Notes: generated by a model not told the origin, from the sequence alone. A stretch of DNA of 64,000 bases from Osedax fenrisi (GCA_964019155.1 OZ025245.1:7078223-7142222), one strand, 5' to 3'. Shown: positions 25,376-37,003, counted from the stretch's first letter. Made by a program: numbers and translations.

Positions 25376-25570
25376 ATTCAAGTAGACGCTTCATACAATT
25401 ACTTTGACGCCATCCTCCTACATCCATCCAACAAGACGAAATCCCCATCACCTTCGCATCTAAGATATTCAGCCCCGCTGAGACTCGTTATGTATATATC
25501 GAAAAATAAATGTAAGCCGTAATATTCGGAATCGAATGGTTTCACATTATTAAGTCTGACCACAAGTGCA
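25376..25570 (+). pseudogene. Gypsy RNase H, N-terminal part
   Basis: One frame reads IQVDASYNYFDAIL, with the first RNase H aspartate. A shifted frame reads PITFASKIFSPAETRYVYIE, then a stop, then FGIEWFH and SDHK, the conserved order of Ty3/gypsy RNase H domains. At least one frameshift and two stops. The coding line is broken at the hAT-type insertion (25580). Confidence 0.88.
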
Positions 25571-25571
25571 G

Positions 25572-26436
25572 ATGATCACCAGGGTTGGGGTCAAATACAC
25601 TTTATCAAATACAAATATAAATACAAATATTTATTACATTTTTATACAAATATATATCAAATACAAATACAAAATACAAATATTAACACATTAAATATTA
25701 AATCATTTGATTTAATCATATTTTAAATCATATGATTATATTTTATATAAAATAATAATCCTTATCCCTAGATTATATATATATATAGACATTGCATAGT
25801 TAGTGATTGATATGTATTGGATATATGATATTAATAGGTTAATTAAAGCAATGTAGATAGGTGGTATAATTAAATATTAAGGAGAAGACGTAGAATTAGA
25901 GTAATGAATGGATAAATAATATATGAGTTCTAGAGAGAGAATCTAATATAAATATAAAATACAAATATTAAATCATAAAATAATAATTCCTATCTCTATA
26001 CCAGATTGCATAATAATTAATTGAAATCTATTTTAATATATTTAATTCCTAAAGAAAATCAATAAAATAAAAAACTGTAAACAATAGACTGATTGCTTGG
26101 GATATTATAATTTATAACACATACATATTCTATATAGAATATTAATTTATTTATATAGTATTCATAAAATTATTGTTCTATTATATTATTTGTATTATTT
26201 AATAAATGTATTCTTTAATATAAATGGTAAATATTTTGTTAATTTTTTTACATTCATAAATTAATTGTTTAAATTCTACATTCTATTAAATTATTAAATT
26301 AAAATATTTTTAAAAGTGTATTTGAAACTATATTTGATCAAATACACGAAATACGACACTCAAATACAAATACATCACTGAATAATTATTCAAATCAAAA
26401 TATAAATACGTATTTGACCCCATCCCTGATGATCAC
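25572..26436. mobile_element. hAT-type MITE with 8-bp TSD, inserted in gypsy RNase H
   Basis: The element spans 25580-26428 (849 bp). Ends are CAGGGTTGGGGTCAAATAC and its inverse GTATTTGACCCCATCCCTG, 19 bp with one mismatch. It is flanked by ATGATCAC at 25572-25579 and 26429-26436, an exact 8-bp duplication. The CAGGG...CCCTG ends and 8-bp duplication are the hAT hallmark. The interior is AT-rich with no transposase and contains internal duplications (AAATACAAATATTAACACAT and AATAATCC segments). A truncated relative lies at 32560-33093. Confidence 0.95.
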
Positions 26437-26620
26437 CCAGAAATATTTCTTCATAGCACCAACCCGAGTCCAAAAAATGCTACTACGAGTGCAGCAGTAA
26501 GATTTCACGCTAATATTTTTAAAGCCAGGAATAGAGCTACGGATAGATTTTCACCTACAGATGCCAGTGAACACATAGACCTTGATGTCCAGATAAGCCA
26601 TTGACGTTTGGGACACAGAA
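26437..26620 (+). pseudogene. Gypsy RNase H, C-terminal part
   Basis: Directly after the hAT-type insertion, a frame reads TRVQKMLLRVQQ, stop, DFTL and KPGIE. This is the conserved end of gypsy RNase H (R-x-Q-R/K-M-L-L-R-x-Q followed by a PGK-like turn). With 25376-25570 it shows the element was continuous before the insertion. Confidence 0.85.
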
Positions 26621-26809
26621 GATAGAATATTTAAAATTAGAAACGGGAGACGAAACCCTTCAAGCCTTAATTTCTTCTGTATAAGTAACCTCTATTGCCA
26701 TATGACACACTGACGCACTCATGGAAATACCTAAGTATACATTTTGTCCACTATAACAATATCACGTACCTCATTATATTTGATTTTTATACTCAATTCC
26801 CATTCATAT

Positions 26810-27050
26810 ACACTATGAGTGCACCAGCGCAACCATTGTAGATCATCTAAAACATGGTATCCTAGACCGGTTACTTAGCGACAACGGAGGACTATATTCG
26901 TCACAAGCGTTCCGAATATTTGCATCCGAATGGGGATTCAACCACAGGACAAGCAGGCATACCACTTCCTAAGTAACGGCCTAGCCGAGGAACCATGCAG
27001 AGCTTGAAGATCTCTGAGAACTTCCAGATGTCGAAACTTCTACTATGATC
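26810..27050 (+). pseudogene. Gypsy integrase catalytic core fragment
   Basis: The frame contains ATIVDHLKHGI, then LLSDNGGLYSSQAFRIFASE and WGFNHRTS, the region of the second catalytic aspartate (SDNG) in Ty3/gypsy integrases. After a frameshift another frame gives SNGLAEEP, where the third catalytic acidic residue normally lies (S-N-G-x-A-E). The first catalytic Asp is not visible. Broken by stops. Confidence 0.9.
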
Positions 27051-27073
27051 TAAACCAGTAATTATCGACACAA

Positions 27074-27350
27074 AGCCCCACCGAACTGCTCTACAGCCAC
27101 AAGTTAGCAAACCCTTTACCTAGCACCTACCCCGTAGACTTGTCGAATGAGAATAAATTATCATCCAATATGTCAACCACACGACACTAGTAAAAAACAA
27201 GACTCATTGTACCTGTCCAACATAACACCCCTCACAAACATTCACCAGCGTGACCACATATCAAAGACATGGAAGCCAGCTATGAAACTTCGGAGTTACA
27301 ACATCCGCAGTATGGATTGTTCTACCTTCGGGAGAAATCTATGAGATATC
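27074..27350 (+). pseudogene. Gypsy integrase C-terminal region
   Basis: SPTELLYSHKLANPLPS matches the post-core 'SPAELL.GR.LR..LP' block. Another frame then reads KTWKPAMKLRSYNIRS and a third PSGEIYE, as in the 'W.PA......RSY.V....G..YRRNR' region. Frame hopping shows several indels. Confidence 0.8.
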
Positions 27351-27359
27351 CGCCTTACT

Positions 27360-27592
27360 TCCCCGTCGACGCCCTGTCAGGAGGTAGTACCAACACACCG
27401 AGATGCATCAGATAATCACTCAAGACCTCTTGCCCTACCCTCTACTCCACCGATACTCGGTTCAGATGTAGTTATTCCTCTCCGTAGTGTGTCATTACAT
27501 TCTCATCCCAGGGATATCGCACTCACAACTAGTCCGTTGACACCCGGTCCTGATCTAGATAATCAAACCTCGTCAACCGTAGCGCTGCGTTG
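27360..27592 (+). pseudogene. Ser/Pro-rich polyprotein tail
   Basis: An open stretch following the integrase C-terminal region contains RPLALPSTPPILGSD, HPRDIAL and SPLTPGPDLDN before a stop. Low-complexity tails like this are common after gypsy integrases. Assigned from position only. Confidence 0.45.
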
Positions 27593-27650
27593 ATCTAACA
27601 ATAATGTACGATCCCCACTTTTATTATTGACTTGTAGATATAAATGTATA

Positions 27651-27990
27651 AAGGGGGTGTTATATGCTTACATATATATATAACTACTTATTATTATAAT
27701 CTATATTTATATATATATATATCCATGTGCCTTCTACACATATGTATTCCTACCAAAGATATATATATATAATGTTAGCGCTCTAAATATAGATACCAAG
27801 CTATTATTTAATAGGAATTTATATTCGCCAAACTTATTATTGTAGCCTATAGACTGTGACACAGTCCGATACAGAATTATCTGTACATCTTATACACATC
27901 CCTAATTATTATATATATATATATAATGTCACATATTTCGACATGGCTATTGTTCACAATAAATCTCAGCATTATTATCCTCTCCTTCTT
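27651..27990 (+). mobile_element. Polypurine tract and 3' LTR candidate of element 2
   Basis: AAGGGGG at 27651-27657 is immediately followed by TGTTATATGC, a classic polypurine-tract-to-LTR junction. A CAATAAATC polyadenylation-like signal occurs near 27,957. The right LTR edge could not be fixed because no second copy was found; 27990 is a guess. Confidence 0.5.
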
Positions 27991-28504
27991 TCAAATATAA
28001 TATTGTGTATAAACTAATGGATTTATTATACTTAATAATCAGGAGCCGGTTACTCTGGAAATAAAATATTTCCTATCACTATCCAGAGACAATCTCTGGA
28101 TAATTTTCAGTAAATCGGGTTGTTCTGGACAAAAATACATATATTACAGCAAAAAAAATAGCCTAGGTTAGATAGAGGATGGGTTGTTCTAGGAATTTTT
28201 AGCTAATTTTATTCGCGTCGGACATTCGAGTAGCTCTCAAAATATATTTGTATAAAACTTGGACAATTTGATGGTACTTAGGATAACAAATAGGTGTCCT
28301 TATTAAATTTATAATACATAGGATCAAATATTAAAATATGAAATATGGGTTCTATATAATCCTATACTATATATATATATATTTATACATAATATAAAAT
28401 ATAATAATGAACACACTTAGTGTTTCGAAATAATTTCTAGTTAAATATATTTCATAATATATAATATTTTTAATAGATATGATAATAAAATATTAAATAA
28501 TAAT
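27991..28504. other. AT-rich intergenic DNA
   Basis: No gene or recognised repeat. Confidence 0.6.
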
Positions 28505-28880
28505 ATTAATATTGAATGGAATTTTATTTGTTTTATGTTTTGTTTTATATATGATAAGTATGCTAATTATATAATGAATATGCTTTTTCTTGTAAAAGAC
28601 TTTAAAATAATGTCTAGTAAATAGCCTAAATAGTGTAAATAGGGTAAATAGTAAATAGGTTTAATAGTATTATTATTTATATTAAAAAAATATATATTAT
28701 AAAATAAAAAATATACCACCTGAGGGCATCGTAGCCAGACCTTCTGCATTGCATACAGCAATCTAACCACTATACTACCTATAGGATTTTATTAATTATG
28801 TATAATTACTAATAGTAGTATTAGTTTTGGTTTAATTATAAATATAATTAGAATAGAATTATTTTTCATATAAAATTGTA
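28505..28880 (-). repeat. tRNA-like dispersed repeat, copy 1
   Basis: On the minus strand: about 85 bp of AT-rich leader (TTATAGTAGTATTAG-like), a tRNA-like block at 28713-28785, then an AT-rich tail ending near AACAAATAAAATTC. Copy 2 is at 30185-30480 in the opposite orientation. Layout resembles a tRNA-derived SINE, though homology upstream of the tRNA-like block is unusual for one. Confidence 0.6.
28713..28785 (-). ncRNA. tRNA-like sequence (degenerate)
   Basis: The minus strand reads GGTAGTATAGTGGTTAGATT, a good A box (TRGYnnAnnGG) as in tRNA-Asp/Glu/Gly genes. ATTG-CTGTATG-CAAT could form an anticodon arm with GTA in the anticodon position. The T arm is poor (GGC-TACGAT-GCC instead of a normal TTCRA loop) and the acceptor stem does not pair well. 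More likely a tRNA-derived repeat or pseudogene than an active tRNA. Confidence 0.5.
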
Positions 28881-29338
28881 CTTATTTTGTTATCATATCA
28901 TACAAATAGTATTTATTATATCTAGAAACTATATAGATATCCTGTATAATTGTAATATTATAATTAATAGTATGCAACTGAATAACATAAATTGTATTAA
29001 TATTTACTTTAAGTAATAGTATTACTTAGTAATAGTATTACTTAGTAATACTTATTATAATTATTATAATTATATAAACTTAGTTTAAAACTATTATAAT
29101 TATATAAAATATTCAACAAATATTATTTCGATATTGAATTGATTATATAATTGTACTTATATTATAAACTATATGATAGTATAATTAATTAACCCAGGTA
29201 ACAATTATAGCCTCATAATAATTTAATTATGTGATAATTATTATCATAATAGCATATATATAATAGCCTCGAATGTTTACATTGTGTTGTAAATGTATAT
29301 TTATTAAATAATATAATATTAAATATTTAATAATATTA

Positions 29339-29630
29339 TATTATGCTGCTATTCATTTGTCATGCTATTATAATAATGATGGTGCTATTAAAAGTCTATT
29401 ATGCAATTATTATGCTGCTATTAATTGCATAATAGACTTATAAGAGCATGAAAAATTAATATAAGCATAATTATTATGCTGCTATTATGATAATTTGTCA
29501 TGCTATTATAATAATTATGGTGCTATTAAAAGTCTATTATGCAATTATTATGCTGCTATTAATTGCTTAATAGACTTATAAGAGCATGACAAATTAATAT
29601 AAGCATAATTATTATGCTGCTATTATGATA
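29339..29630 (+). repeat. 138-bp tandem duplication containing hairpins
   Basis: GGTGCTATTAAAAGTCTATT begins at 29381 and again at 29519. Each unit contains AAGTCTATTATGCAATTA facing TAATTGC(A/T)TAATAGACTT, a strong hairpin, and repeated TTATTATGCTGCTATTA motifs. Confidence 0.9.
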
Positions 29631-30184
29631 ATAGACATTTAATTATCTATTGATTATACTTGAAATTAAATGGGCTTTCCGAAACTATATAGAATTATTA
29701 TGTACATCCTTTAATAATCGAATTATAATTAAGTAATATTTAACTTAGGTACATAATTATATTTTGAATATTTTTAAACATTCAAAAATGAAATAAGGAT
29801 TAGGAATATAGAAATATTGCTGAGCTTGATCTCAGATAAGATATGTTTACAAAATCCCAGAGTAACCCAATAATATCTATAAATAAGGTTTGTCCTTGTT
29901 GGGATTGTCTCTGGCCAATCTCAGAGCAACCAGCCCCTGGACCAGTTAATATGTGCCAACTTTCAACATAGCTTATTTTGAAAAGCCTTTCAAAATATTT
30001 TTGTAGGGTTATTTTGAGCATTTAAAAAAATTCAAATAAGTTGTTATTATTCATCATAATTTTCGATTTATATTATATAATTAATAACTATCATATTATA
30101 TACTTAGTATAATACTATATATATAATAATAATCATACTATTATTTTGTATTCTTAGAATAATTCTATAATTTATCAATACTTT

Positions 30185-30480
30185 ATTAAATTTGTGAAAT
30201 ATAATTATATTCTAATTCTATTTATAATTAAATCAAATCTAATACTACTATAAGTAATTATATATAATTAATAAAACTGGTTTGGTAGTATAGTGGTTAG
30301 ATTGTTGTATGCAACACAGAAGGTCTGGTTACGATGCCCTCAGGAGGTATATTTTTTAATATAAATAATAATAATAATTTTACTATTTACTAGAAATTAT
30401 TGTAAAGCATATTCATTATATACTTAGCATACATATCATATATATAAAACAAATAAAATTCTATTAACTATTAATATTTT
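30185..30480 (+). repeat. tRNA-like dispersed repeat, copy 2
   Basis: Inverted partner of 28505-28880. Shares the leader (AATACTACTATAAGTAATTA), the tRNA-like block 30279-30348 and the tail (TTTACTAGAAATTATTGTAA, GCATATTCATTATAT, AACAAATAAAATTC). The tail is shorter here because copy 1 has extra TATTTAC duplications. Confidence 0.6.
30279..30348 (+). ncRNA. tRNA-like sequence (degenerate), copy 2
   Basis: GGTTTGGTAGTATAGTGGTT carries the same A box. The possible anticodon loop is TTGTATG (GTA), with a weaker stem than copy 1, and the T arm is equally poor. The two copies differ at several sites within the arms. Confidence 0.45.
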
Positions 30481-30489
30481 ATATATGTA

Positions 30490-31340
30490 GGTGCAGATGT
30501 ACCATAATGGAAGCTATTCTATCAATTCTTTTAATTAATTATATTTCCATAAATCTTCACAATTCGTACTTATAAAGTGAATCTGATTTTCTTCAATTAT
30601 AATTATTTATTAATTAATTAATATTATATATATCTTGTTTCGAAAACAACTGTGTTCTTACTTTATGTGTAATAAACTAATATAAAACCATTTTCATTTC
30701 AGGTTAACAATGTTTTGATGATCAATTAATTATTTATTTTGTATTAAATTCTCACTAAATCTGCATACAGATTCAATTTATTTTTTAATAATATTTCGTA
30801 ACACTATACAAGACCATATTTTATACAATGCTACTTTTAAATATTTGTGGAATATACATATTTTTCTCATTTTCAACATGTATATATTTTATTTAAATTA
30901 ATAAACTTATATATTTCAATAAGTAATACTATATAGAAAATGTTTATTGATATGTGTTTAAAGGTACTATTCATTGGTTACATGTAAAATAACATCTTTT
31001 CAAAATGTATCCACTTATAATATTAAAGTTTTTGTAATAATTATTTAACAATCTTATTATAAATATTTATTTTAAATAATGATTAACAAATAAAATAAAA
31101 ATGTATCACTAATTTACTACATATATATAGAAATAATAATTTATACTGTTCATTTATTATTATTGTGAAATTTAAAGAAAAAATATTCAATATGTAGTTA
31201 ATGAGATATACAAAATAATTATTCTGACTAAATCAAGTTTAAAGTTTTTTAAAAATTAATTTTTACACTATATATAGTTACTAATGCATATATTATATTT
31301 ATAAATGATATTAAAAATATAATTATACATATACAATTTA
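30490..31340. other. AT-rich DNA without recognised features
   Basis: No gene, tandem repeat or inverted repeat stood out. Confidence 0.6.
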
Positions 31341-31354
31341 TTTTAATTATATGT

Positions 31355-31560
31355 TTGCACATCCTGCAGCATATGAATTTTCTTGATGTTTCATCTTCTT
31401 CTTCACCTTTGTAGCATCCAAGCATCGTAATCTGTCTTGTTGTACTGCATATTCTGCAACCGATTATAATGAATATCCTAGCAACCCATCAAATGCAGCT
31501 AAATAGGCCTGCATTCCAAAGTTAAATGTTCATACTGCCATTGTTACAGCAAATTGTTCT
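31355..31560 (-). pseudogene. Coding-like remnant, possibly transposon protein
   Basis: A minus-strand frame with two stops contains FGMQAYLAAFDGLLGYSL, then VAEYAVQQDRLRCLDATKVK and NSYAAGC. It is GC-richer than its surroundings and protein-like in composition. The pattern 'R...A..K..KK.K....E..+Y.AG' resembles a conserved region in some unclassified animal transposon proteins, but the match is from memory and weak. A second coding-like patch lies on the same strand at 33720-34060, with two MITEs between. Neither is intact. Confidence 0.3.
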
Positions 31561-32113
31561 AGAATATTAAAATATAATTAATAAAATATAATACAAATTA
31601 ATTCAACTTTTATACCTTTGAACATCGAGACTAAATCATATTATGAAAACTTTTCAACTTTTTTTACATATGGGGCTATACTTGTTCAATAAAAAAATCT
31701 TTATTTTAATCCTGTATAATTATTTTTATATATTATAAATTTATATACCCAGATTTAATATATATATATATATAATATATGAACCTTCATATTTTGCTTT
31801 CTTGTAAACACAATAATCTCCACATAATTTCAAAGTCAATAACGTAGCCGGTGTAGTCAATAACTGTAGCAAATAAATAAATTAAATTCAATTGAATTCA
31901 TATAATATATTCACTAAAGTATTTGAGCAAAAGTTATTTAAAAAATAAATATAAAAAATAATCCATTGAATATGAAATTAATTATATTTATTATAATTTA
32001 CTGATATTAAAAATAAAATACATGAAATTGGATTACGTAATAGAAATTGTAGACTTTAAATAGATATATAAAGTATGTAGTAGAAATTGTAAGTAAATAA
32101 AATAAAATATAGA

Positions 32114-32558
32114 GTATATACAAAAATTTTGCGAAGCAAAGATATAACACTCCCTATGCATGCAACGTAATTTAGTAATATCCCCTGCCGCTGCTAGCAG
32201 TAGTATCGAAATCACTGAAATAGATTTATGTTCGGCTCTATTTGCATACAACAATGTTTTCATTGTTCTATTAAATTACATGCAATATAAATTAGCTTTT
32301 ACTTACTAAATATATACTTATAGAATTTAAAACATACATATCATATTTGTTTGTTATATGTTAGTAATGAACACTTAGTTTTCATCATATAAATATTAAT
32401 TTAAAGCATATTATTTAACATTTTAAAATTGTATAAACAACACATAGTTCCTAAAAGTAACCCGCTATAAGTGGCACTGGGGTATTTTGTATACAAATTC
32501 GAATAACACGATTTCGCGTAAGTGTTATATCTTTCCTTTGGAAAATCTTTGGTATATA
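32114..32558 (+). mobile_element. MITE family M7, copy A, 7-bp TSD
   Basis: Element 32121-32551 (431 bp). Left end CAAAAATTTTGCGAAGCAAA (family form CAAAGATTTTGCGAAG), right end CCTTTGGAAAATCTTTG. Flanked by GTATATA at 32114-32120 and 32552-32558, an exact 7-bp duplication. The interior is conserved between copies, including GCATGCAACGTAATTTAGTA near the left and TTGTATACAAATTCGAAT near the right. No transposase. A minus-strand ORF starting MKTLLYANRAE is shared with copy C but is probably incidental. Confidence 0.95.
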
Positions 32559-32559
32559 T

Positions 32560-33093
32560 ATAAAGATATTACATGGTTAGTGATTGATATATATTGAATA
32601 TATCAGATTTATAGGTTAATTAAAGCAATGTAGATAGGTGGGTGTATACGGTAAGGGAAGATTAGTTGTTTAAATAATTAAAATAATAGGTATATAAAAT
32701 CCTGTAGGAGCAAGATTTATCATGGATAAAATTGAAGAAGTATAATGTAGATAGCGAGGAGTGGATTGGGAAAGCCGAAGAGTGAGTTAATTAAATTAAT
32801 ATATTATACACATTTTTCTTAAAGAATCAAATATAAATACAAATATTAACACATTAAATATTAAATCATAAAATAATAATCCCTATCTCTATACCAGATT
32901 GCATAATAATTAATTGAAATCTATTAATTAAAATTTATTTGATATCTAAAGAAAATCGATATGATAAAAAACTGTAAACAATATACTGGTTGCTTGGGAT
33001 ATAATAAGTTATAATTTATAACACTTATACATAAAATATAAATTAAATTCATATATATAGTTTTTATCAAATACGAAAATCAAATACAAATAT
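32560..33093 (+). mobile_element. Truncated relative of the hAT-type MITE
   Basis: Homologous to about 25790-26400: TTAGTGATTGATAT, GTTAATTAAAGCAATGTAGA, AATAATCCCTATCTCT, CCAGATTGCATAATAATTAA, CTGTAAACAATA and a closing CAAATAC. It lacks the left end and starts right beside M7 copy A. Interior indels differ, so the copies are old. Confidence 0.75.
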
Positions 33094-34349
33094 ATGCAAT
33101 TACTGGAATGGAGGCTTATAGATTGTGAACGGAGATTAAGTGAGGTAGGTAATAGTTGGTGTAGAAATGAGATAGGATATCAACAATTAAATGTTACAGG
33201 TTACATGGAATATGTCATATGGCGATTTGAATATCATATGTATATAAATTTGAATTTTTTAATAGATATTAAATAAATTGAACAATTTTTAATCAAAGCA
33301 AAATTTTATAAATATTAATCATTAATTTGATATTTTGAAATCGATAATATATAAATGTTACAAACTTTATCATATAGTCGATTTCTAGAATAGAATCCTG
33401 ATCATTACTTTTATATATCAAAATATATTATTTGATAAATCAAGCTTTAATAATAAATTTCCTAAATCAATTCTATAAAGATTATATATTATTATAATAA
33501 AAAATAATGAATATATATTAAATAAAATTAATAAAGAAATAATACAGAATAATAAATAGAATAATACATTTGATTAGATATATAATTGAATATGATATTT
33601 TAATAACAAATAATGAATATACATATATTTAAAACAAATATATAAATAAACTTTTATTTTATATAAATACTAATAATGAATTACTAACATGTTTAAATAA
33701 AGGATCTTTTTTAATAATGTCTTGACCATCATGGATTTTAGTTATAATATTATTGAATTCTGGATCTTCATGATCTTTAGTGATTTAACTGGCATAGCTT
33801 TAGAGTAATTTCTCTTTAATTTGATTATAAAAATTCTTAAAATAAATTTACAACATTCTGTATTAATTTAATTGATTAAATAGGTAATTTATATAATTTA
33901 AAATACAAACCATTGCATAAGTTTGCTATCCTACATGTTCAATTAGTATGCCTTGAATACCGGCAGCAATCAAATTTGTATTATATTCCAACATCACTTT
34001 TGTTTTGACTCCAAAAAGACTTTTCTTAAATGTAATTATTCATCACCTGCAATTAATTATATATTTTTATCTTATATATTATATTCCATATTATTAAACA
34101 TATTTAATATTTGTATGTACATGTTTGTACATAAAAATATGTATTGGATACTACTGATTACAAAATAAATAAAGTAATATTAAATTATTGAAAATAAATT
34201 AATAAATTTATAATAATACAAAAATACACCAATACCAATAAAATAAATACCATGTAAATAATTATTAATTAAAATATTATTATTTTCAATTACAAAATGT
34301 TAATAAATAAATATTATTGACATGTCTAAAATATAATATAATTTAAAAG
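33094..34349. other. AT-rich DNA with one coding-like patch
   Basis: Mostly unremarkable. At about 33720-34060 the minus strand has short protein-like frames (VMLEYNTNLIAAGIQGILIE; DHEDPEFNNIITKIHDGQDI) interrupted by stops and AT-rich gaps that could be introns. It may belong with 31355-31560. Not recognised. Confidence 0.3.
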
Positions 34350-34786
34350 ATATTAACAAAGATTTGGCGAATCAAAGATATAACACTCGCTACCTACGCA
34401 ACATGATTAGTATTCATACATCCCGCTTCTAGCAGCAGTATCGAAATCGATTTAGATTTGCCGCAATTTGCATACTACAATGTTTTCATTACTCTTATTA
34501 AATGACTTGCAATATAAATTAGCTTTTACTTGCCACATAGATATTTATAGGATTTAAAACCAACATATCCTAGTTCTATATATTAGCAATAAACACTTAA
34601 TAAAATAATAATTAAAAGCATATTATTTTTCATTTTAAAAGTGCATAGTTTGATACAAATTTATATTATAAACAACACATAGTTCCAAAAAATGACCTAT
34701 ATATGTGGTGATGTTGGTTTTTGTATACAAAATTTAATTACACGATTGAGTGTTCTATCTTTCATTAGAAAAATCTTTGATATTAA
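34350..34786 (+). mobile_element. MITE family M7, copy B, 7-bp TSD
   Basis: Element 34357-34779 (423 bp), the most diverged copy. Left end CAAAGATTTGGCGAATCAAA, right end TCATTAGAAAAATCTTTG. Flanked by ATATTAA at 34350-34356 and 34780-34786. Confidence 0.9.
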
Positions 34787-35367
34787 TATGAAAAATTTTA
34801 TTATCTAAAATTTGAATATTGGATGTTAAATAATTATATACAATTAGTTTATTAATTATATATTATTATTTTGTAACCAGTGTTCTCGTGCGAAGTGATT
34901 TCATGGGGAATGATATTATACGGATTGGTGATTTCGTGTGTAGTTTAAATTCTACTATTTATAAATAATTATTTATATATATTATCATTTCACACGAGAT
35001 CATTCGCCACAAAATTACTTAACACGATATTATTGGTATTCTATTATTTAACTAATTATTTTTTATTATATTACACATATCATTGATTATATAATTAAAT
35101 AAAAACCATTCGATAACTCCTGTTCTGTTTTGCACTTGATTCTAAAAGATTATTATCATAAAGTTAATTATATATTATATTATAGATTAAATATATATAT
35201 TACGATATTTATAAGTTTTAATTTTAGCGTTATACTACTCTAAACAGTGAAATTAACAGATATAATTAAGAAGAAATTTACAAATGATAAAGAATACATA
35301 TGTAATTGTAAATGTGGAATTATAAACTACTAAATACCAATACAGTATTAATATAAACTGCGAGATA
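34787..35367. other. AT-rich DNA
   Basis: No gene. A short pair of loosely inverted motifs (GTGATTTC..., TCACACGAGATCATTCG) lies at about 34,885-35,010. Confidence 0.5.
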
Positions 35368-35819
35368 ATAATACCAAAGATTTTGCGAAGCAAAGATATA
35401 ATACTCCCTATGCATGCAACGTAATTTAGTAATATCCCCAACCGCTGCTAGCAGTAGTATCGAAATCACTGAAATAGATTTAGGTTCGGCTCTGTTTGCA
35501 TACAACAATGTTTTCATTGCTCTATTAAATTACATGCAATATAAATTAGCTTTTACTCACTAAATATATACTTATAGTATTTAAAACATACATATCATAT
35601 TTGTTTGTTATATATTAGTAATGAACACTTAGTTTTCATCATATAAATATTAATTTAAAGCATATTATTTAACATTTTAAAAGTGTATAGTTAAATACGA
35701 ATTTACATTATAAACAACACATAGTTCCTAGGTGGCACTGGGGTATTTTGTATACAAATTCGAATTACAGGATTTCGCGTAAGTGTTATATCTTTCCTTC
35801 GGAAAATCTTTGATAATAC
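35368..35819 (+). mobile_element. MITE family M7, copy C, 7-bp TSD
   Basis: Element 35375-35812 (438 bp). Ends CAAAGATTTTGCGAAGCAAA and CCTTCGGAAAATCTTTG. Flanked by ATAATAC at 35368-35374 and 35813-35819. Very similar to copies A and D inside, so relatively recent. Confidence 0.97.
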
Positions 35820-36588
35820 CGTACAAATGTAAAATAATTATACAATATGCATTATCAGTGAATTATTATTTAAATATTACATATATATGTATTATATAAT
35901 AGTGTTTAACATCATATATATTATGTAGTGATGTAAACAATTTGAATATTTAGATTAGAATATTAAAAAAGTATTCATGGGATTAAAGTAGTAGTATTAA
36001 TATTTTTGTGTACGGTATTAGTATAGCAGTTATTTCATAATTGGAATTTTCAGTTTTCTATAAGCAATAAATATAGTATATTAAGTAATTATAGTATTAT
36101 TTAATACTTTAAAATATTAATAATTTATTACTATAATATTAATAAATATATGAATTATAATATCATATTATAAATATACATAAGTATGTTAAAATGGTTT
36201 TCGCCGAAGATTACAAATAAACTACCCTGTTTGGTTAGAACGGACAAACGGCAATTTTATTTAAAACTATATTTATTAAATTACTTTTATTTCTATATTA
36301 ACTAATGCTGATTGTATATTTTTCATAATGTATAACTATTATATTGTTAACAATATTTAATATGATATGGTATTATAATAATCATATAATATATATGGAT
36401 ACAGGAGAAGCAGACCACCGATATATTTAAGAGCCGCCCATCGATGTAAATATATGTTACGCTTTCACACGCTAAAATATTCCATATGAGTAACATACAT
36501 ACGTTGTTTATGTGTATTATCATATTAACACAAATATATATTATAATTATATACATATATATTATACATGTATAATAATATTAATAGT
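35820..36588. other. AT-rich DNA
   Basis: No gene recognised. A segment near 36,400-36,500 (GAGCCGCCCA, TTACGCTTTCACACGCTAAA) recurs inverted near 37,390-37,480, so the two MITEs below sit between short inverted flanks. Confidence 0.5.
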
Positions 36589-37003
36589 AACTGTACGGAT
36601 TATGGTCAAAAGCTTCGCGATTGATGAGCAATTTGAATGCCCGCAAAATTGTTTATGTGAATTAGTGAATTTACAATAGCTTATGATTGGCCATTATAAT
36701 TAGCGTATGTCTATTTATAGACTATCATACATGCAACGGCTTATCATTAACATGTGTGTGTGTTTTATAGGCTCACTCGGGATGTAATGCAGCTAAAAAA
36801 ACCTAGCAATATTAAAAATAAACCCAACAAAACCAAACCAAACAAGTGAAAATAACTAAAACTAAAAATATTAATGTTTGTACAAACAATCATACGGCGT
36901 ATGATTCATACGCTATTGTAAATTCACTAATTCGAATAAACAATTTTGCGGGCATTCAAATTGCGCATCAATCGCGAAGCTTTTGACCAGGTACCAACTG
37001 TAC
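36589..37003 (+). mobile_element. MITE with long TIRs and 8-bp TSD, copy 1
   Basis: Element 36597-36995 (399 bp). Ends GGATTATGGTCAAAAGCTTC and the inverse of GGTACCTGGTCAAAAGCTTC; inverted similarity extends about 90 bp inward (GCCCGCAAAATTGTTTAT, GAATTTACAATAGC). Flanked by AACTGTAC at 36589-36596 and 36996-37003. The centre has an A-rich core which on the other strand ends TTTTTTTAGCTGCATTA. Ends starting GG with 8-bp duplications occur in Merlin-like elements, but this assignment is speculative. Confidence 0.95.

Larger units (their letters stand above)
25320..27657 (+). mobile_element. Decayed Ty3/gypsy element 2 (RNase H - integrase - PPT)
   Basis: Plus-strand remnants run in gypsy order: RNase H (25376-25570, resuming 26437-26600), integrase core (26810-27050), integrase C-terminal region (27074-27350), a Ser/Pro-rich tail (about 27360-27592) and a purine run AAGGGGG at 27651-27657 just before a TG-starting LTR candidate. 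Many stops and frame changes. A hAT-type element interrupts RNase H. This is richer in GC than its surroundings. Confidence 0.85.

Noticed and set aside
30279..30348. Functional tRNA-Tyr gene
   Set aside because: Good A box, but no proper T arm or acceptor stem, position 37 is T, and the copies form part of a longer repeat.
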